DNA of 11,887 nt from positions 1 to 11,887 of the forward strand of contig RFOC01000044.1 in the NCBI GenBank assembly GCA_009926815.1. Reading direction: 5' to 3'. Each line of letters starts with the position of its first letter. The stretch's first letter is position 1. Shown in pieces: positions 1 to 9,595 of the stretch. The position numbers were made by a program, and so were the translations under genes. A model generated the notes under the pieces. That model was not told where the DNA came from. It ran no database searches and was given only the letters and a program-made list of their open reading frames with translations. The stretch comes from Planctomycetota bacterium (GTDB lineage: Bacteria; Planctomycetota; Phycisphaerae; Phycisphaerales; SM1A02).

Positions 1-3823
<3,823 letters not shown>

Positions 3824-3854
3824 GGGGGTGCTCCTGGTGCCGCGCACCGCGCGG
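3824..3854 (-). promoter_or_regulatory. secA ribosome binding site with competing hairpins
   Basis: On the minus strand AGGAG stands seven nucleotides before the secA ATG. Just upstream, GGTGC-GCG-GCACC can form a five-pair hairpin. A second GCACC overlaps the 3' end of the Shine-Dalgarno sequence, so the same GGTGC could pair with either copy. One pairing leaves the ribosome binding site free and the other puts it in a loop. A third option, CCGCGC-GGT-GCGCGG read on the minus strand, also exists. The pairings are seen directly; any regulatory role is inference, and such short stems arise easily in GC-rich DNA. Confidence 0.45.
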
Positions 3855-3910
3855 CGGTTGAACGAGTGTGGAATGCGATGAGACGCTGCGGACGAACGCC
3901 AACCCGAGGG

Positions 3911-4210
3911 TCAGCGCGCCGGCGGAGGCATGTCCAGCGTTCGCCACGCGGCGGGAGCCGAGTGGGTCCCCGCGGACTCCCGCGCCGCCACGGCACGGGC
4001 GTTGCCGGGACCGCTGGCCGGAAGGCCGCCGTCCGCGTCCGCGTGCGCACACTCCAGGGTCCGGTCGGCCACCAGCGCCACTCGGCAACCCATGGAGCAC
4101 GGCTGTCCGCAGTTCCCGCCCGCCAGCATGGCGGCGGACACCGACAGGGCCATGGCCAGCGCCAGCACGGCGGCGGTGGTCAGGGTGGTCGGTCGGCGGG
4201 GAGCCTGCAT
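3911..4210 (-). CDS. Small exported cysteine-containing protein upstream of secA
   Basis: I do not recognise this 99-residue protein. It has a basic N-terminus (residues 1-7), a hydrophobic Ala/Leu/Val stretch at about 11-30 like a signal peptide or membrane anchor, then C34-G-Q-P-C38-S-M-G-C42 and a further Cys54 near His56. The tail is Ala/Pro-rich and ends in MPPPAR. Nearly all codons end in G or C, as in its neighbours, so the frame looks genuine. A possible start at 4231 would add seven residues. I prefer 4210 because TATTCT ends exactly seven nucleotides upstream of it, matching the leaderless pattern elsewhere in the window, and 4231 has no Shine-Dalgarno. It ends 87 bp before secA on the same strand and is divergent from the metal ATPase. 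Candidate roles are a metal-binding periplasmic or lipid-facing protein, or a secretion-sensing leader for secA. Both are inference. Confidence 0.6.
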   Translation of the reverse strand: MQAPRRPTTLTTAAVLALAMALSVSAAMLAGGNCGQPCSMGCRVALVADRTLECAHADADGGLPASGPGNARAVAARESAGTHSAPAAWRTLDMPPPAR

Positions 4211-4223
4211 CGCGTGAAGAATA
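4211..4223 (-). promoter_or_regulatory. Putative leaderless promoter of the small pre-secA gene
   Basis: TATTCT (read on the minus strand, 4223-4218) is followed by seven nucleotides and then the ATG at 4210. This places the expected transcription start at or next to the start codon. No Shine-Dalgarno is present and no convincing -35 element is seen. If correct, this promoter probably also drives secA. Confidence 0.5.
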
Positions 4224-4253
4224 GCGTGCATCGGGGTTGCTGCCGGGATTCCC

Positions 4254-4265
4254 TAGCATTTCGGC
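4254..4265 (+). promoter_or_regulatory. Putative leaderless promoter of the P-type ATPase
   Basis: TAGCAT (4254-4259) ends six nucleotides before the GTG start at 4266. There is no Shine-Dalgarno. The hexamer is identical to those before trpA and the truncated hemoglobin gene. It lies 30 bp from the opposing -10 of the small gene, so the two promoters are back to back. No -35 match or metal-regulator dyad is obvious in the 55-bp gap. Confidence 0.5.
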
Positions 4266-6449
4266 GTGGAAGCCGCCGGCATCACCCGAACGCTGCGAGT
4301 CTCCGGCATGGAATGCGCGGGGTGTGCGCAGGCGGTGCGCGCGGCCCTGGAATCCGTTCCCGGGGTTCGCAGGGCCGATGTCGACCATGCCGCGGGCCTG
4401 GCCGTGGTGCAGGGCGACGCCACCGACGATGGACTGATGGCCGCGGTGGATGCGGCCGGTTACCGGGCGGAGGCCGTGGGAAATTTCGACGACCCGCGTG
4501 CGCTGCGGTCCGAGACGGAGGCGCGACAGCGGCGAATCTGGCAGGCCTGGCGACGGCGGGCGCTGATCGGGCTTGGCATCTGGATTCCGCTGGAGGCGTT
4601 GCACTGGATCGCCGTGACGCGACACCATCACGGCGCCGCGATCGACGCCGTGATGCTGGTGGGCAGCACGCTGGCCATGGCCCTGGTGGGCACCGGATTC
4701 TGGAGCAGCGCCTGGGCGGTGCTTCGGCGTGGCCGGACCAACATGGATGTGCTCATCGCCATGGGAGCGACCACCGCATGGGTCACCAGCGTGGTCACGT
4801 TCGCGGCCCAGCGGATGGGCCTGTGGCAGGATCACCCCACCTGGTTCAGCGAGGCTGCGGCGCTGCTGGCCATCATCAGCGTGGGGCACTGGATGGAATC
4901 CGGTGCCGCCGCACGCGCGGGTGACGCGGTTCGCGAGCTGCTGGATCTGCAGCCCGAGCGCGTGCAGCGCGAGGCGGCGGGGGGCTGGATGTCGGTCGAT
5001 CTGGACCAGGTCCGCCCCGGCGATCGGGTCCGCGTGATGCCGGGCGGACGGGTGCCCGTGGATGGTCATGTGCGATCCGGACAGTGCGACGTGGATGCCT
5101 CGGTGGTGACGGGGGAGAGCATGCCCGCGCCCGTCGGGCCGGGTGCCTCCGTGGCCGCGGGCACGCTCTGCCTGAACGGGGAACTGGTGGTGGAAGCCGC
5201 GGTGGATGGACGCGACACCTCGCTGGTGCGCGTGGCCCTGCAGGTGCAGCGAGCGCAGTCCAGCCGTGCGCCCATCCAGGCCCTGGCGGATCGCGTGGCC
5301 GGGGTGTTCGTGCCGCTGGTGCTGGCCGTGGCGTGCGTCACCGTGGTCGGCTGGGGTCTGGCCGGATCGTGGTCCACCGGACTGCTGGCCGCCACCAGCG
5401 TGCTCATCATCAGTTGTCCCTGCGCCCTCGGCCTGGCCACGCCCATGGCGGTCATGGTGGGCACGGGCGAGGCGAGCCGGCGAGGCGTGATGGTGAAGGA
5501 TGCGGCGGCGCTGGAACGCGCCGGGCGCATTCGCGCGGTGTGGTTCGACAAGACCGGCACGCTCACGGTGGGAAGGCCGCTGGTGACCCACGTCGAGGCC
5601 CTCGGCGGCGCGGATCCCGCGGTGGCACTTCGACGCGCGGCCGCCGTGGAGCGTTCAAGCGAGCATCCCTTCGCCGCGGCCATCGTGCAGGCCGCGGGTG
5701 CAGGCCCGTCTCCGGAGATGCAGCGGTTCATCAGTCATGCCGGCAGCGGCGTGGAGGGTCTGGTCGAGGGACGAAGAGTGGAGATCCTTCGCGATGATCA
5801 GGCCACCTGCGTGGTGCGGGTCGACGGCGAGGCGCAGCTGCGGCTCACCCTGGCGGACCAGGTGCGTCCGGATGCGGTCGAGGTCATCGCGCAGCTTCGG
5901 GCCCTGGGGCTGGCTTCGGGCATGCTCTCCGGCGATCGTGCGGTCGAGGCTCTCCGCGTGGCGGAGGCGGTGGGCCTGGACCGGGACCGCGTGCATGCCC
6001 GGCTCTCGCCGCAGGCGAAGCGTGACCGGCTGATCGCCGCGGGTCCGCTGGCGGCCATGGTGGGCGATGGCGTGAACGACGCCTCGGCGCTCGCCTCGAG
6101 CGGCCTGGGCATCGCCATGGGAAGCGGCGTGGCGGTCGCCGGCGAGAGCGCCGCGGTGGTGCTGGTGGGCGGCCGACTCCGGTCGCTGATCGATCTGGTG
6201 GTGGTGGGCCGGCGCACGCTGCGGTGCATCCGGCAGAACCTCTTCCTGGCCTTCGTCTACAACGTGGTGGCCATCCCGGCGGCCGCGTTCGCGCTGCTGG
6301 GCACGCATGGTCCGGCGCTGGCGGCGGCGGCCATGGCGCTGAGCGACCTGAGCGTCATCGGGAACGCTGCGCGGCTCCGCTGGTCGCTGGCGAGGGAGCG
6401 GCGTCGCCGCCCTGCGATCGCTTGTACAGCTGGTACGCCTGCGGCATGA
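4266..6449 (+). CDS. CopA-like heavy-metal (probably Cu+) translocating P1B-type ATPase
   Basis: This 727-residue inner-membrane pump probably exports Cu(I) from the cytoplasm at the cost of ATP. In order it has an N-terminal HMA metal-binding domain (about 8-72, GMECAGC with Cys17 and Cys20), paired transmembrane helices from about residue 99, actuator TGES, the intramembrane metal site C384-P-C386, phosphorylation site DKTGTLT (Asp428), the SSEHP nucleotide-binding motif, the hinge GDGVND (600-605), and final helices with Y665-N666. CPC plus YN point to the copper class. Two features are atypical for CopA: the helix-8 motif is MALSD rather than MxxSS (Asp694 replaces the second Ser), and GHWME appears where CopA proteins usually have G(K/R)(Y/W)LE. 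The GTG start is chosen because the next ATG lies inside the HMA domain. It is divergent from the cysteine-rich small gene, and its last 95 bp overlap the end of the convergent peptidase gene. Confidence 0.93.
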   Translation: MEAAGITRTLRVSGMECAGCAQAVRAALESVPGVRRADVDHAAGLAVVQGDATDDGLMAAVDAAGYRAEAVGNFDDPRALRSETEARQRRIWQAWRRRALIGLGIWIPLEALHWIAVTRHHHGAAIDAVMLVGSTLAMALVGTGFWSSAWAVLRRGRTNMDVLIAMGATTAWVTSVVTFAAQRMGLWQDHPTWFSEAAALLAIISVGHWMESGAAARAGDAVRELLDLQPERVQREAAGGWMSVDLDQVRPGDRVRVMPGGRVPVDGHVRSGQCDVDASVVTGESMPAPVGPGASVAAGTLCLNGELVVEAAVDGRDTSLVRVALQVQRAQSSRAPIQALADRVAGVFVPLVLAVACVTVVGWGLAGSWSTGLLAATSVLIISCPCALGLATPMAVMVGTGEASRRGVMVKDAAALERAGRIRAVWFDKTGTLTVGRPLVTHVEALGGADPAVALRRAAAVERSSEHPFAAAIVQAAGAGPSPEMQRFISHAGSGVEGLVEGRRVEILRDDQATCVVRVDGEAQLRLTLADQVRPDAVEVIAQLRALGLASGMLSGDRAVEALRVAEAVGLDRDRVHARLSPQAKRDRLIAAGPLAAMVGDGVNDASALASSGLGIAMGSGVAVAGESAAVVLVGGRLRSLIDLVVVGRRTLRCIRQNLFLAFVYNVVAIPAAAFALLGTHGPALAAAAMALSDLSVIGNAARLRWSLARERRRRPAIACTAGTPAA

Positions 6450-7170
6450 GGGCCTGCAGCCGCTCGATGCGGGTGCCCTCGCTGGGATGCGTGCTCAGGA
6501 ATTCCGGCGGGCCGCCGCTGCGGGATTGCATGCGCCGCCAGAGGTCGATGGCCGAACGCGGGTCGTAGCCGGCCTGCGCGGCGGTCATCAGTCCCATCTC
6601 GTCGGCCTCGATCTCCTGGCTGCGGCTGTGGGGAAGGCTGATGAGCAGGTTCGCGGCCGTGGCGGCGCCCTCCTGGGCGGCGCCGCTGCCCGTGGCGGCG
6701 CCCGTGGCGGCCACGCCCGCGCCCACCAGCACGCCCTGGCTCATGCGCTCCGTGCCATGCCTGGCGATGGCATGCGAGGCCTCGTGACCCATCACCACGG
6801 CCAGCTCGTCGTCGCTTCTGGCGAAGTCGATCATGCCGGTGTACACCGCGGCCCGCCCGCCCGGCACCATCCACGCGTTGATCATCGCGGGGTCATCGAC
6901 CACGGTCCACGTCCACTCCATGCGGCTGGCCATGCCCGGTTGCCGCTGGCGTGCGGCGGTCTCGATGCGCTTGCCGATGGTCCGCACGCGCTGCACACGC
7001 GGGTCGCTCTCCGGAAGGATCCGCTGTCCCTTCAGTTCCTCGGCGTAGGCCTGGCGTCCCAGCGCCGCCTCGTCCTCCGGCGAGTACATGTTGAACTGCT
7101 TTCGTCCCGTGCCCTCCACGGTGGTGCAGGCGGTCGTCAGCAGCAGCGCAAGCAGGGCGGCGGTTCGCAT
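6355..7170 (-). CDS. M48-family zinc metallopeptidase, putative lipoprotein
   Basis: This 271-residue protein resembles the envelope M48 peptidases (BepA/LoiP/YcaL type) that degrade or assist misfolded envelope proteins. The N-terminus has a hydrophobic signal with a possible lipobox LTTAC (Cys15); Thr at -3 is weaker than usual. The zinc motif is H129-E-A-S-H133, with the third ligand probably Glu186 in EIEAD (an ExxxD pattern). VPGGRAAVYTGMIDF before the HExxH motif is typical of the family, as is the FLSTHPSEGTRIERL segment near the C-terminus. Between the zinc motif and the third ligand is a Gly/Ala-rich hydrophobic stretch (about 148-175). The start at 7170 has no Shine-Dalgarno, but CATACT ends seven nucleotides upstream. 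The 3' end runs 95 bp into the convergent ATPase gene. The membrane-protein gene stops 31 bp upstream, so read-through from that transcript is possible. Confidence 0.9.
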   Translation of the reverse strand: MRTAALLALLLTTACTTVEGTGRKQFNMYSPEDEAALGRQAYAEELKGQRILPESDPRVQRVRTIGKRIETAARQRQPGMASRMEWTWTVVDDPAMINAWMVPGGRAAVYTGMIDFARSDDELAVVMGHEASHAIARHGTERMSQGVLVGAGVAATGAATGSGAAQEGAATAANLLISLPHSRSQEIEADEMGLMTAAQAGYDPRSAIDLWRRMQSRSGGPPEFLSTHPSEGTRIERLQALMPQAYQLYKRSQGGDAAPSPATSGAAQRSR

Positions 7171-7200
7171 GATCGGCAGTATGCCGGGCCCGCCGCCCGG
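7171..7200 (-). promoter_or_regulatory. Putative M48 promoter with adjoining inverted repeat
   Basis: On the minus strand CATACT (7183-7178) is followed by seven nucleotides and the ATG at 7170. Directly against it is a perfect inverted repeat CCGGGC-N5-GCCCGG (7184-7200), which begins one nucleotide after the stop codon of the upstream membrane-protein gene. There is no T tract. It could be an operator, a weak terminator for the upstream gene, or a transcript-end hairpin. Confidence 0.4.
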
Positions 7201-7201
7201 T

Positions 7202-7609
7202 TCAACCCTGACGCACCCAGGTCCGCCGTGCGGCCAGCAGGATGCCGCCGAAGGGCACCCACCACAGCAGGTCGTTGGTCAGGATGGTGAAGCCGAAGTG
7301 CCAGGGAATGGCCCCGCGAGCGGCCGTCCAGGCGAACCCGATCGGGCCCAGGATCTTGCCCAGGAACCCCACCAGCACGATGGGCCAGTGACGCAGCGGA
7401 TCCCGAGCGGCGCAGAGGTAGCCCACGCCGTAGACGCCGATCACCATGCCCAGGCATTGCCAGATGGCCCGGCCCGGTTCGGGCAGCGGCTCCATGCCCG
7501 CCACGCGAAGCGGCAGATCCGGCAGCAGCACCACCACGGCACCCCAGAGCAGGTTGTAGGCGCCGGCGGCCTGAAGCCAGCGGCGCATCCACGCATGCGA
7601 TGCGTTCAT
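7202..7609 (-). CDS. Small four-helix membrane protein of unknown function
   Basis: The 135-residue product is almost wholly membrane-embedded, with likely helices at about 13-31, 50-67, 74-96 and 104-126 and a short basic C-terminus. Recognisable segments are AGAYNLLWG, QCLGMVIGVYGVGY, RDPLRHWPIVLVGFLGK and TNDLLWWVPF. These look like a conserved family, but I cannot name one or assign a function. The start at 7609 lies 17 nt after the 3' end of the tRNA on the same strand. The only purine-rich stretch (GGAG) is one nucleotide from the ATG, too close for a normal ribosome binding site, so translation may depend on the short leader made by tRNA processing. The codon bias matches neighbouring genes. 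Confidence 0.8.
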   Translation of the reverse strand: MNASHAWMRRWLQAAGAYNLLWGAVVVLLPDLPLRVAGMEPLPEPGRAIWQCLGMVIGVYGVGYLCAARDPLRHWPIVLVGFLGKILGPIGFAWTAARGAIPWHFGFTILTNDLLWWVPFGGILLAARRTWVRQG

Positions 7610-7626
7610 GCTCCGGAGTTCGTCAA

Positions 7627-7699
7627 TAGCCTGGCTCGGATTCGAACCGAGGTCTCTCCGATTATGAGTCGGACGCTCTATCCGCTGAGCTACCAGGCC
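7627..7699 (-). tRNA. tRNA with CAU anticodon (elongator tRNA-Met or tRNA-Ile2)
   Basis: A complete 73-nt cloverleaf folds on the minus strand: acceptor GGCCTGG with CCAGGCT, D stem GCTC/GAGC with an 8-nt loop, anticodon stem TCCGA/TCGGA around loop CTCATAA, five-nucleotide variable region, T stem CTCGG/CCGAG with loop TTCGAAT, discriminator A73. The anticodon is CAT. It lacks the three G-C pairs of an initiator anticodon stem, so it is not initiator tRNA. CAU is also the gene-encoded anticodon of the Ile2 tRNA modified by TilS, and the sequence alone does not settle which this is. The first pair is G1.U72, and the 3' CCA is not encoded (the next bases are TTG). Confidence 0.95.
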
Positions 7700-7710
7700 A
7701 CGGCGGGGAC

Positions 7711-7716
7711 AGGCTA
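7711..7716 (-). promoter_or_regulatory. Possible -10 element for the tRNA
   Basis: TAGCCT (minus strand, 7716-7711) fits the TAnnnT pattern used elsewhere in the window. It ends 11 nt before the tRNA 5' end, which would leave a leader of about four nucleotides for RNase P to remove. No -35 is evident. It lies only 11 bp from the divergent trpA -10. Confidence 0.35.
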
Positions 7717-7727
7717 TCGCGAAGCGT

Positions 7728-7740
7728 TAGCATCGCCGCG
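7728..7740 (+). promoter_or_regulatory. Putative leaderless promoter of trpA
   Basis: TAGCAT (7728-7733) ends seven nucleotides before the trpA ATG. There is no Shine-Dalgarno. A weak -35 candidate, GGGACA (7706-7711), stands 16 bp upstream. The element overlaps the territory of the opposing tRNA promoter. Confidence 0.5.
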
Positions 7741-8502
7741 ATGGGCCGCATCGACCGCATCTTCCAGGACTGCCGCACGCAAGGGCGCAAGCCGCTCATG
7801 CCCTTCGTGGTGGCCGGGGATCCCTCGCTGGAGAGACTCGGGCCCACGCTGGCCGCCATGGAGGCGGCGGGCGCCGCGATCGTGGAGATCGGCATCCCGT
7901 TCTCCGATCCGATCGCGGATGGCCCCGTGATCGCCGAGGCCATGCACCGCGCGCTGCAGCGAGGCGTGACCCCCGACGCCGTCATGGAGGTGGTGCGGCA
8001 GGCCCGGGCCTCGCTGCGGATGGGTCTGGTGGCCATGGTCAGCGTGAGCATCGTGGATCGCTGCGGTGGTCCAGCCTTCGTGGAGCGTCTGGCCGCCGCG
8101 GGCTTCGATGGCCTGATCGTGCCCGACGCGGATCTGGAGGCCGTGGAGCCGCTGGTGAAGGCCGCCGAACGGCTGGACATGGCCTTCGCCATGCTGGTGG
8201 CGCCCACCACCACCGACGCGAGGTTGCACCGGCTGCTGGATTCGTGCCGCGGCTTCGTCTATCTGCTGGCCAGGGCGGGCATCACCGGCGAGCGTCAGGA
8301 AGCGCCCGAGGTGGAAGCCCTGGTGGCTCGCGTGCGTCGTCACACGCGGCTGCCGCTGGCGGTGGGCTTCGGCATCAGCACGGCGGAGCATGTGCAGGCC
8401 GTGTGTCGGCACGCCGATGCCGCCATCGTGGGGTCCTCGCTGGTGCGACGCATGGCCGCGGGCGAGGATGCTGGAACCGTGGTTCGTGGCCTGCTGGCCT
8501 GA
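7741..8502 (+). CDS. trpA: Tryptophan synthase alpha chain
   Basis: TrpA cleaves indole-3-glycerol phosphate to indole and glyceraldehyde-3-phosphate, and passes indole through a tunnel to the beta subunit TrpB. The 253-residue product is slightly short of the usual 260-270 but complete. The catalytic pair falls at Glu49 (VEIGIPF) and Asp60 (FSDPIADGP), the same numbers as in the Salmonella enzyme. LARAGITGE, the phosphate-binding GFGIST and the C-terminal VGSSLVRRM are all present. No trpB or other tryptophan gene is next to it in this window: the left neighbour is a divergent tRNA and the right neighbour is convergent lexA, nine base pairs away. It is therefore probably expressed alone from its own leaderless promoter, which differs from the common trpBA operon. 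Confidence 0.97.
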   Translation: MGRIDRIFQDCRTQGRKPLMPFVVAGDPSLERLGPTLAAMEAAGAAIVEIGIPFSDPIADGPVIAEAMHRALQRGVTPDAVMEVVRQARASLRMGLVAMVSVSIVDRCGGPAFVERLAAAGFDGLIVPDADLEAVEPLVKAAERLDMAFAMLVAPTTTDARLHRLLDSCRGFVYLLARAGITGERQEAPEVEALVARVRRHTRLPLAVGFGISTAEHVQAVCRHADAAIVGSSLVRRMAAGEDAGTVVRGLLA

Positions 8503-8511
8503 CGCGGCGCT

Positions 8512-9141
8512 TCAGCCCTCGTAGCGACGGAGCACGCCCACGATCACGCCCTGGATGGCGCACTCCTGCACGATGATGGGCTCGAACTCCGGGTTGGCCG
8601 GCTGCAGGCGGATGTGGCCCTTCTCGCGGAAGAACGTCTTGAGCGTGGTCTCGCCGCTGGGCAGCAGGGCGACCACCCGCTCGCCGTTGCGGGCCACGCT
8701 CCGCTGCTCCACGATCACGTAGTCGCCGTCCAGGATGCCCTCGTCGCGCATGCTCATGCCGTCCACCTGCAGGGCGAACAGGTTGCCCCGCTGGCCGCGG
8801 CGCGGGCCGAAGATGGTCTCCAGGTGCAGCGTCTCCTGCTGCTCGTACTTCTCCACCGGATGCCCCGCGGCGATGCGGCCGATCAGCGGCAGCTCGCCGG
8901 CGCGGGCCTGCTCATCCGGAAGAGCCGCCTCATCGGCAATCGCCAAAGAGCGAGCCTTGTTCGGCCGACGGATGAGAGCGCCCTTCTCGATGAGGGCCTC
9001 GACGTGCTCGAACACGGTCACCTTGCTGATGCCCAGTTCGTCGGCGAGCTCCTGCATGGTGGGGGAATAGCCACGGGTGTTCCGCCATTCGCGAACGAGT
9101 CGGAAGATGCGGATCTGCTGCGGGGTCAAGGTCATCGACAT
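8512..9141 (-). CDS. lexA: LexA repressor, SOS response regulator
   Basis: LexA represses DNA-damage genes until RecA filaments trigger its self-cleavage. The 209-residue protein has an N-terminal winged helix-turn-helix (about 1-68, including SPTMQELADELGISKVTVFEHVEALIEKG), a linker with the Ala92-Gly93 cleavage bond in GRIAAGHP, and the S24 peptidase domain with nucleophile Ser130 (DGMSM) and general-base Lys168 (TTLKTFF). The recognition-helix region reads SKVTVFEHV, where many LexA proteins have S-x-x-T/S-V-x-x-H, so the fold is intact though specificity is unknown. The start at 9141 is supported by AGGA nine nucleotides upstream; an alternative ATG two codons later is possible. A perfect inverted repeat lies 34-54 bp upstream. 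The gene appears to be the second of a short transcription unit starting near 9545. Confidence 0.96.
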   Translation of the reverse strand: MSMTLTPQQIRIFRLVREWRNTRGYSPTMQELADELGISKVTVFEHVEALIEKGALIRRPNKARSLAIADEAALPDEQARAGELPLIGRIAAGHPVEKYEQQETLHLETIFGPRRGQRGNLFALQVDGMSMRDEGILDGDYVIVEQRSVARNGERVVALLPSGETTLKTFFREKGHIRLQPANPEFEPIIVQECAIQGVIVGVLRRYEG

Positions 9142-9144
9142 GGT

Positions 9145-9466
9145 TCAGGTTCCTTGCAAGGGCGAGATCGGCCGGCGCACGTCCATGACGTGCGCGTTCG
9201 GCCCGGGGCGGCGAAGAGGACGGTTGGGCGAAGAGTCGCCAGCGGCGGATGCCCAGCAGCCGCTCGATCCAGTCCACCCGTTGAGGAAGGGGACGGTGGG
9301 TCGTGGGCGCGGCGCCATCGACCGCGACCAGTGCGCCGCCCACCGCGTGGTACCTGGTGGTGAAGTCGCCACCCGGGCCGGTGCACACCAGCGGGGCTTC
9401 GGCATTCCAGGGGGCTTCGGCGAGGCGGTTGCGGACACGAAGGGGGTTGCTGGGCGTGCGGATCAT
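9145..9466 (-). CDS. Possible short gene before lexA, 3' end uncertain (apparent frame change)
   Basis: The ATG at 9466 has a strong AGGAG five nucleotides upstream. The first 80-90 codons (containing GGALVAVDGAAP and RVDWIERLLGIRRWRLF) carry the expected G/C-ending codons, so they look coding. No family is recognised. In this frame there is no stop until 8930, which would overlap lexA by 212 bp. In the last part before lexA, G/C-ending codons are instead found in the frame that stops with TGA at 9145, three nucleotides before the lexA ATG. Moving between the two frames needs one +1 step, which could occur at the CCC-C run near 9204-9207. It may be a sequencing indel, a decayed gene, a recoding site, or a genuine overlap. 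The coordinates given assume the 9145 stop. Confidence 0.4.
9175..9195. repeat. Perfect 9-bp inverted repeat upstream of lexA
   Basis: GCGCACGTC (9175-9183) and GACGTGCGC (9187-9195) are exact inverted copies separated by CAT. The dyad lies 34-54 bp before the lexA start. It could be a LexA operator for autoregulation, or an RNA hairpin between the two genes of the unit. It does not match the E. coli CTGT-N8-ACAG or the Bacillus GAAC-N4-GTTC box. Confidence 0.6.
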
Positions 9467-9540
9467 GGGGGCTCCTGGGTCAGGTTCGTTCGATCAGTCG
9501 CGAGGTGGATCGGACGCCTGCCGGAGGCCGCTTGAGAAGT

Positions 9541-9580
9541 CGTTCGGTAAATGTTAGCCGAACGGAAGGCGACCGGTAAA
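9541..9580 (-). promoter_or_regulatory. Promoter of the lexA unit with embedded dyad operator candidate
   Basis: On the minus strand TTTACC (9580-9575) and TAACAT (9556-9551) are separated by 18 bp, a plausible -35/-10 pair. The inverted repeat CGTTCGG-N10-CCGAACG (9541-9547 and 9558-9564) encloses the -10 hexamer, a classic position for a repressor site. Transcription would start near 9544 and give a leader of nearly 80 nt before the AGGAG-preceded ATG at 9466. LexA is the obvious candidate regulator, but the cognate box for this group is not known to me. Confidence 0.5.
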
Positions 9581-9595
9581 GACCCGGTTTCCGCC

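Noticed and set aside
4211..4231. Upstream ATG at 4231 as the start of the pre-secA small protein
   Set aside because: It has no Shine-Dalgarno, and the TATTCT element lies between it and the ATG at 4210, which fits the leaderless spacing seen at other genes.
6487..7290. A 267-codon plus-strand open frame
   Set aside because: It is antisense to the M48 peptidase, whose HExxH motif and lipoprotein signal are clear. The antisense product has no domain.
8503..8511. Terminator between trpA and lexA
   Set aside because: The gap is only nine base pairs with no hairpin plus T tract. Termination is presumably Rho-dependent or within the opposing genes.
8930..9144. Extension of the pre-lexA gene to the stop at 8930
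   Set aside because: This would overlap lexA by 212 bp in another frame, and codon bias in that part follows lexA. The possibility is kept only as an alternative.
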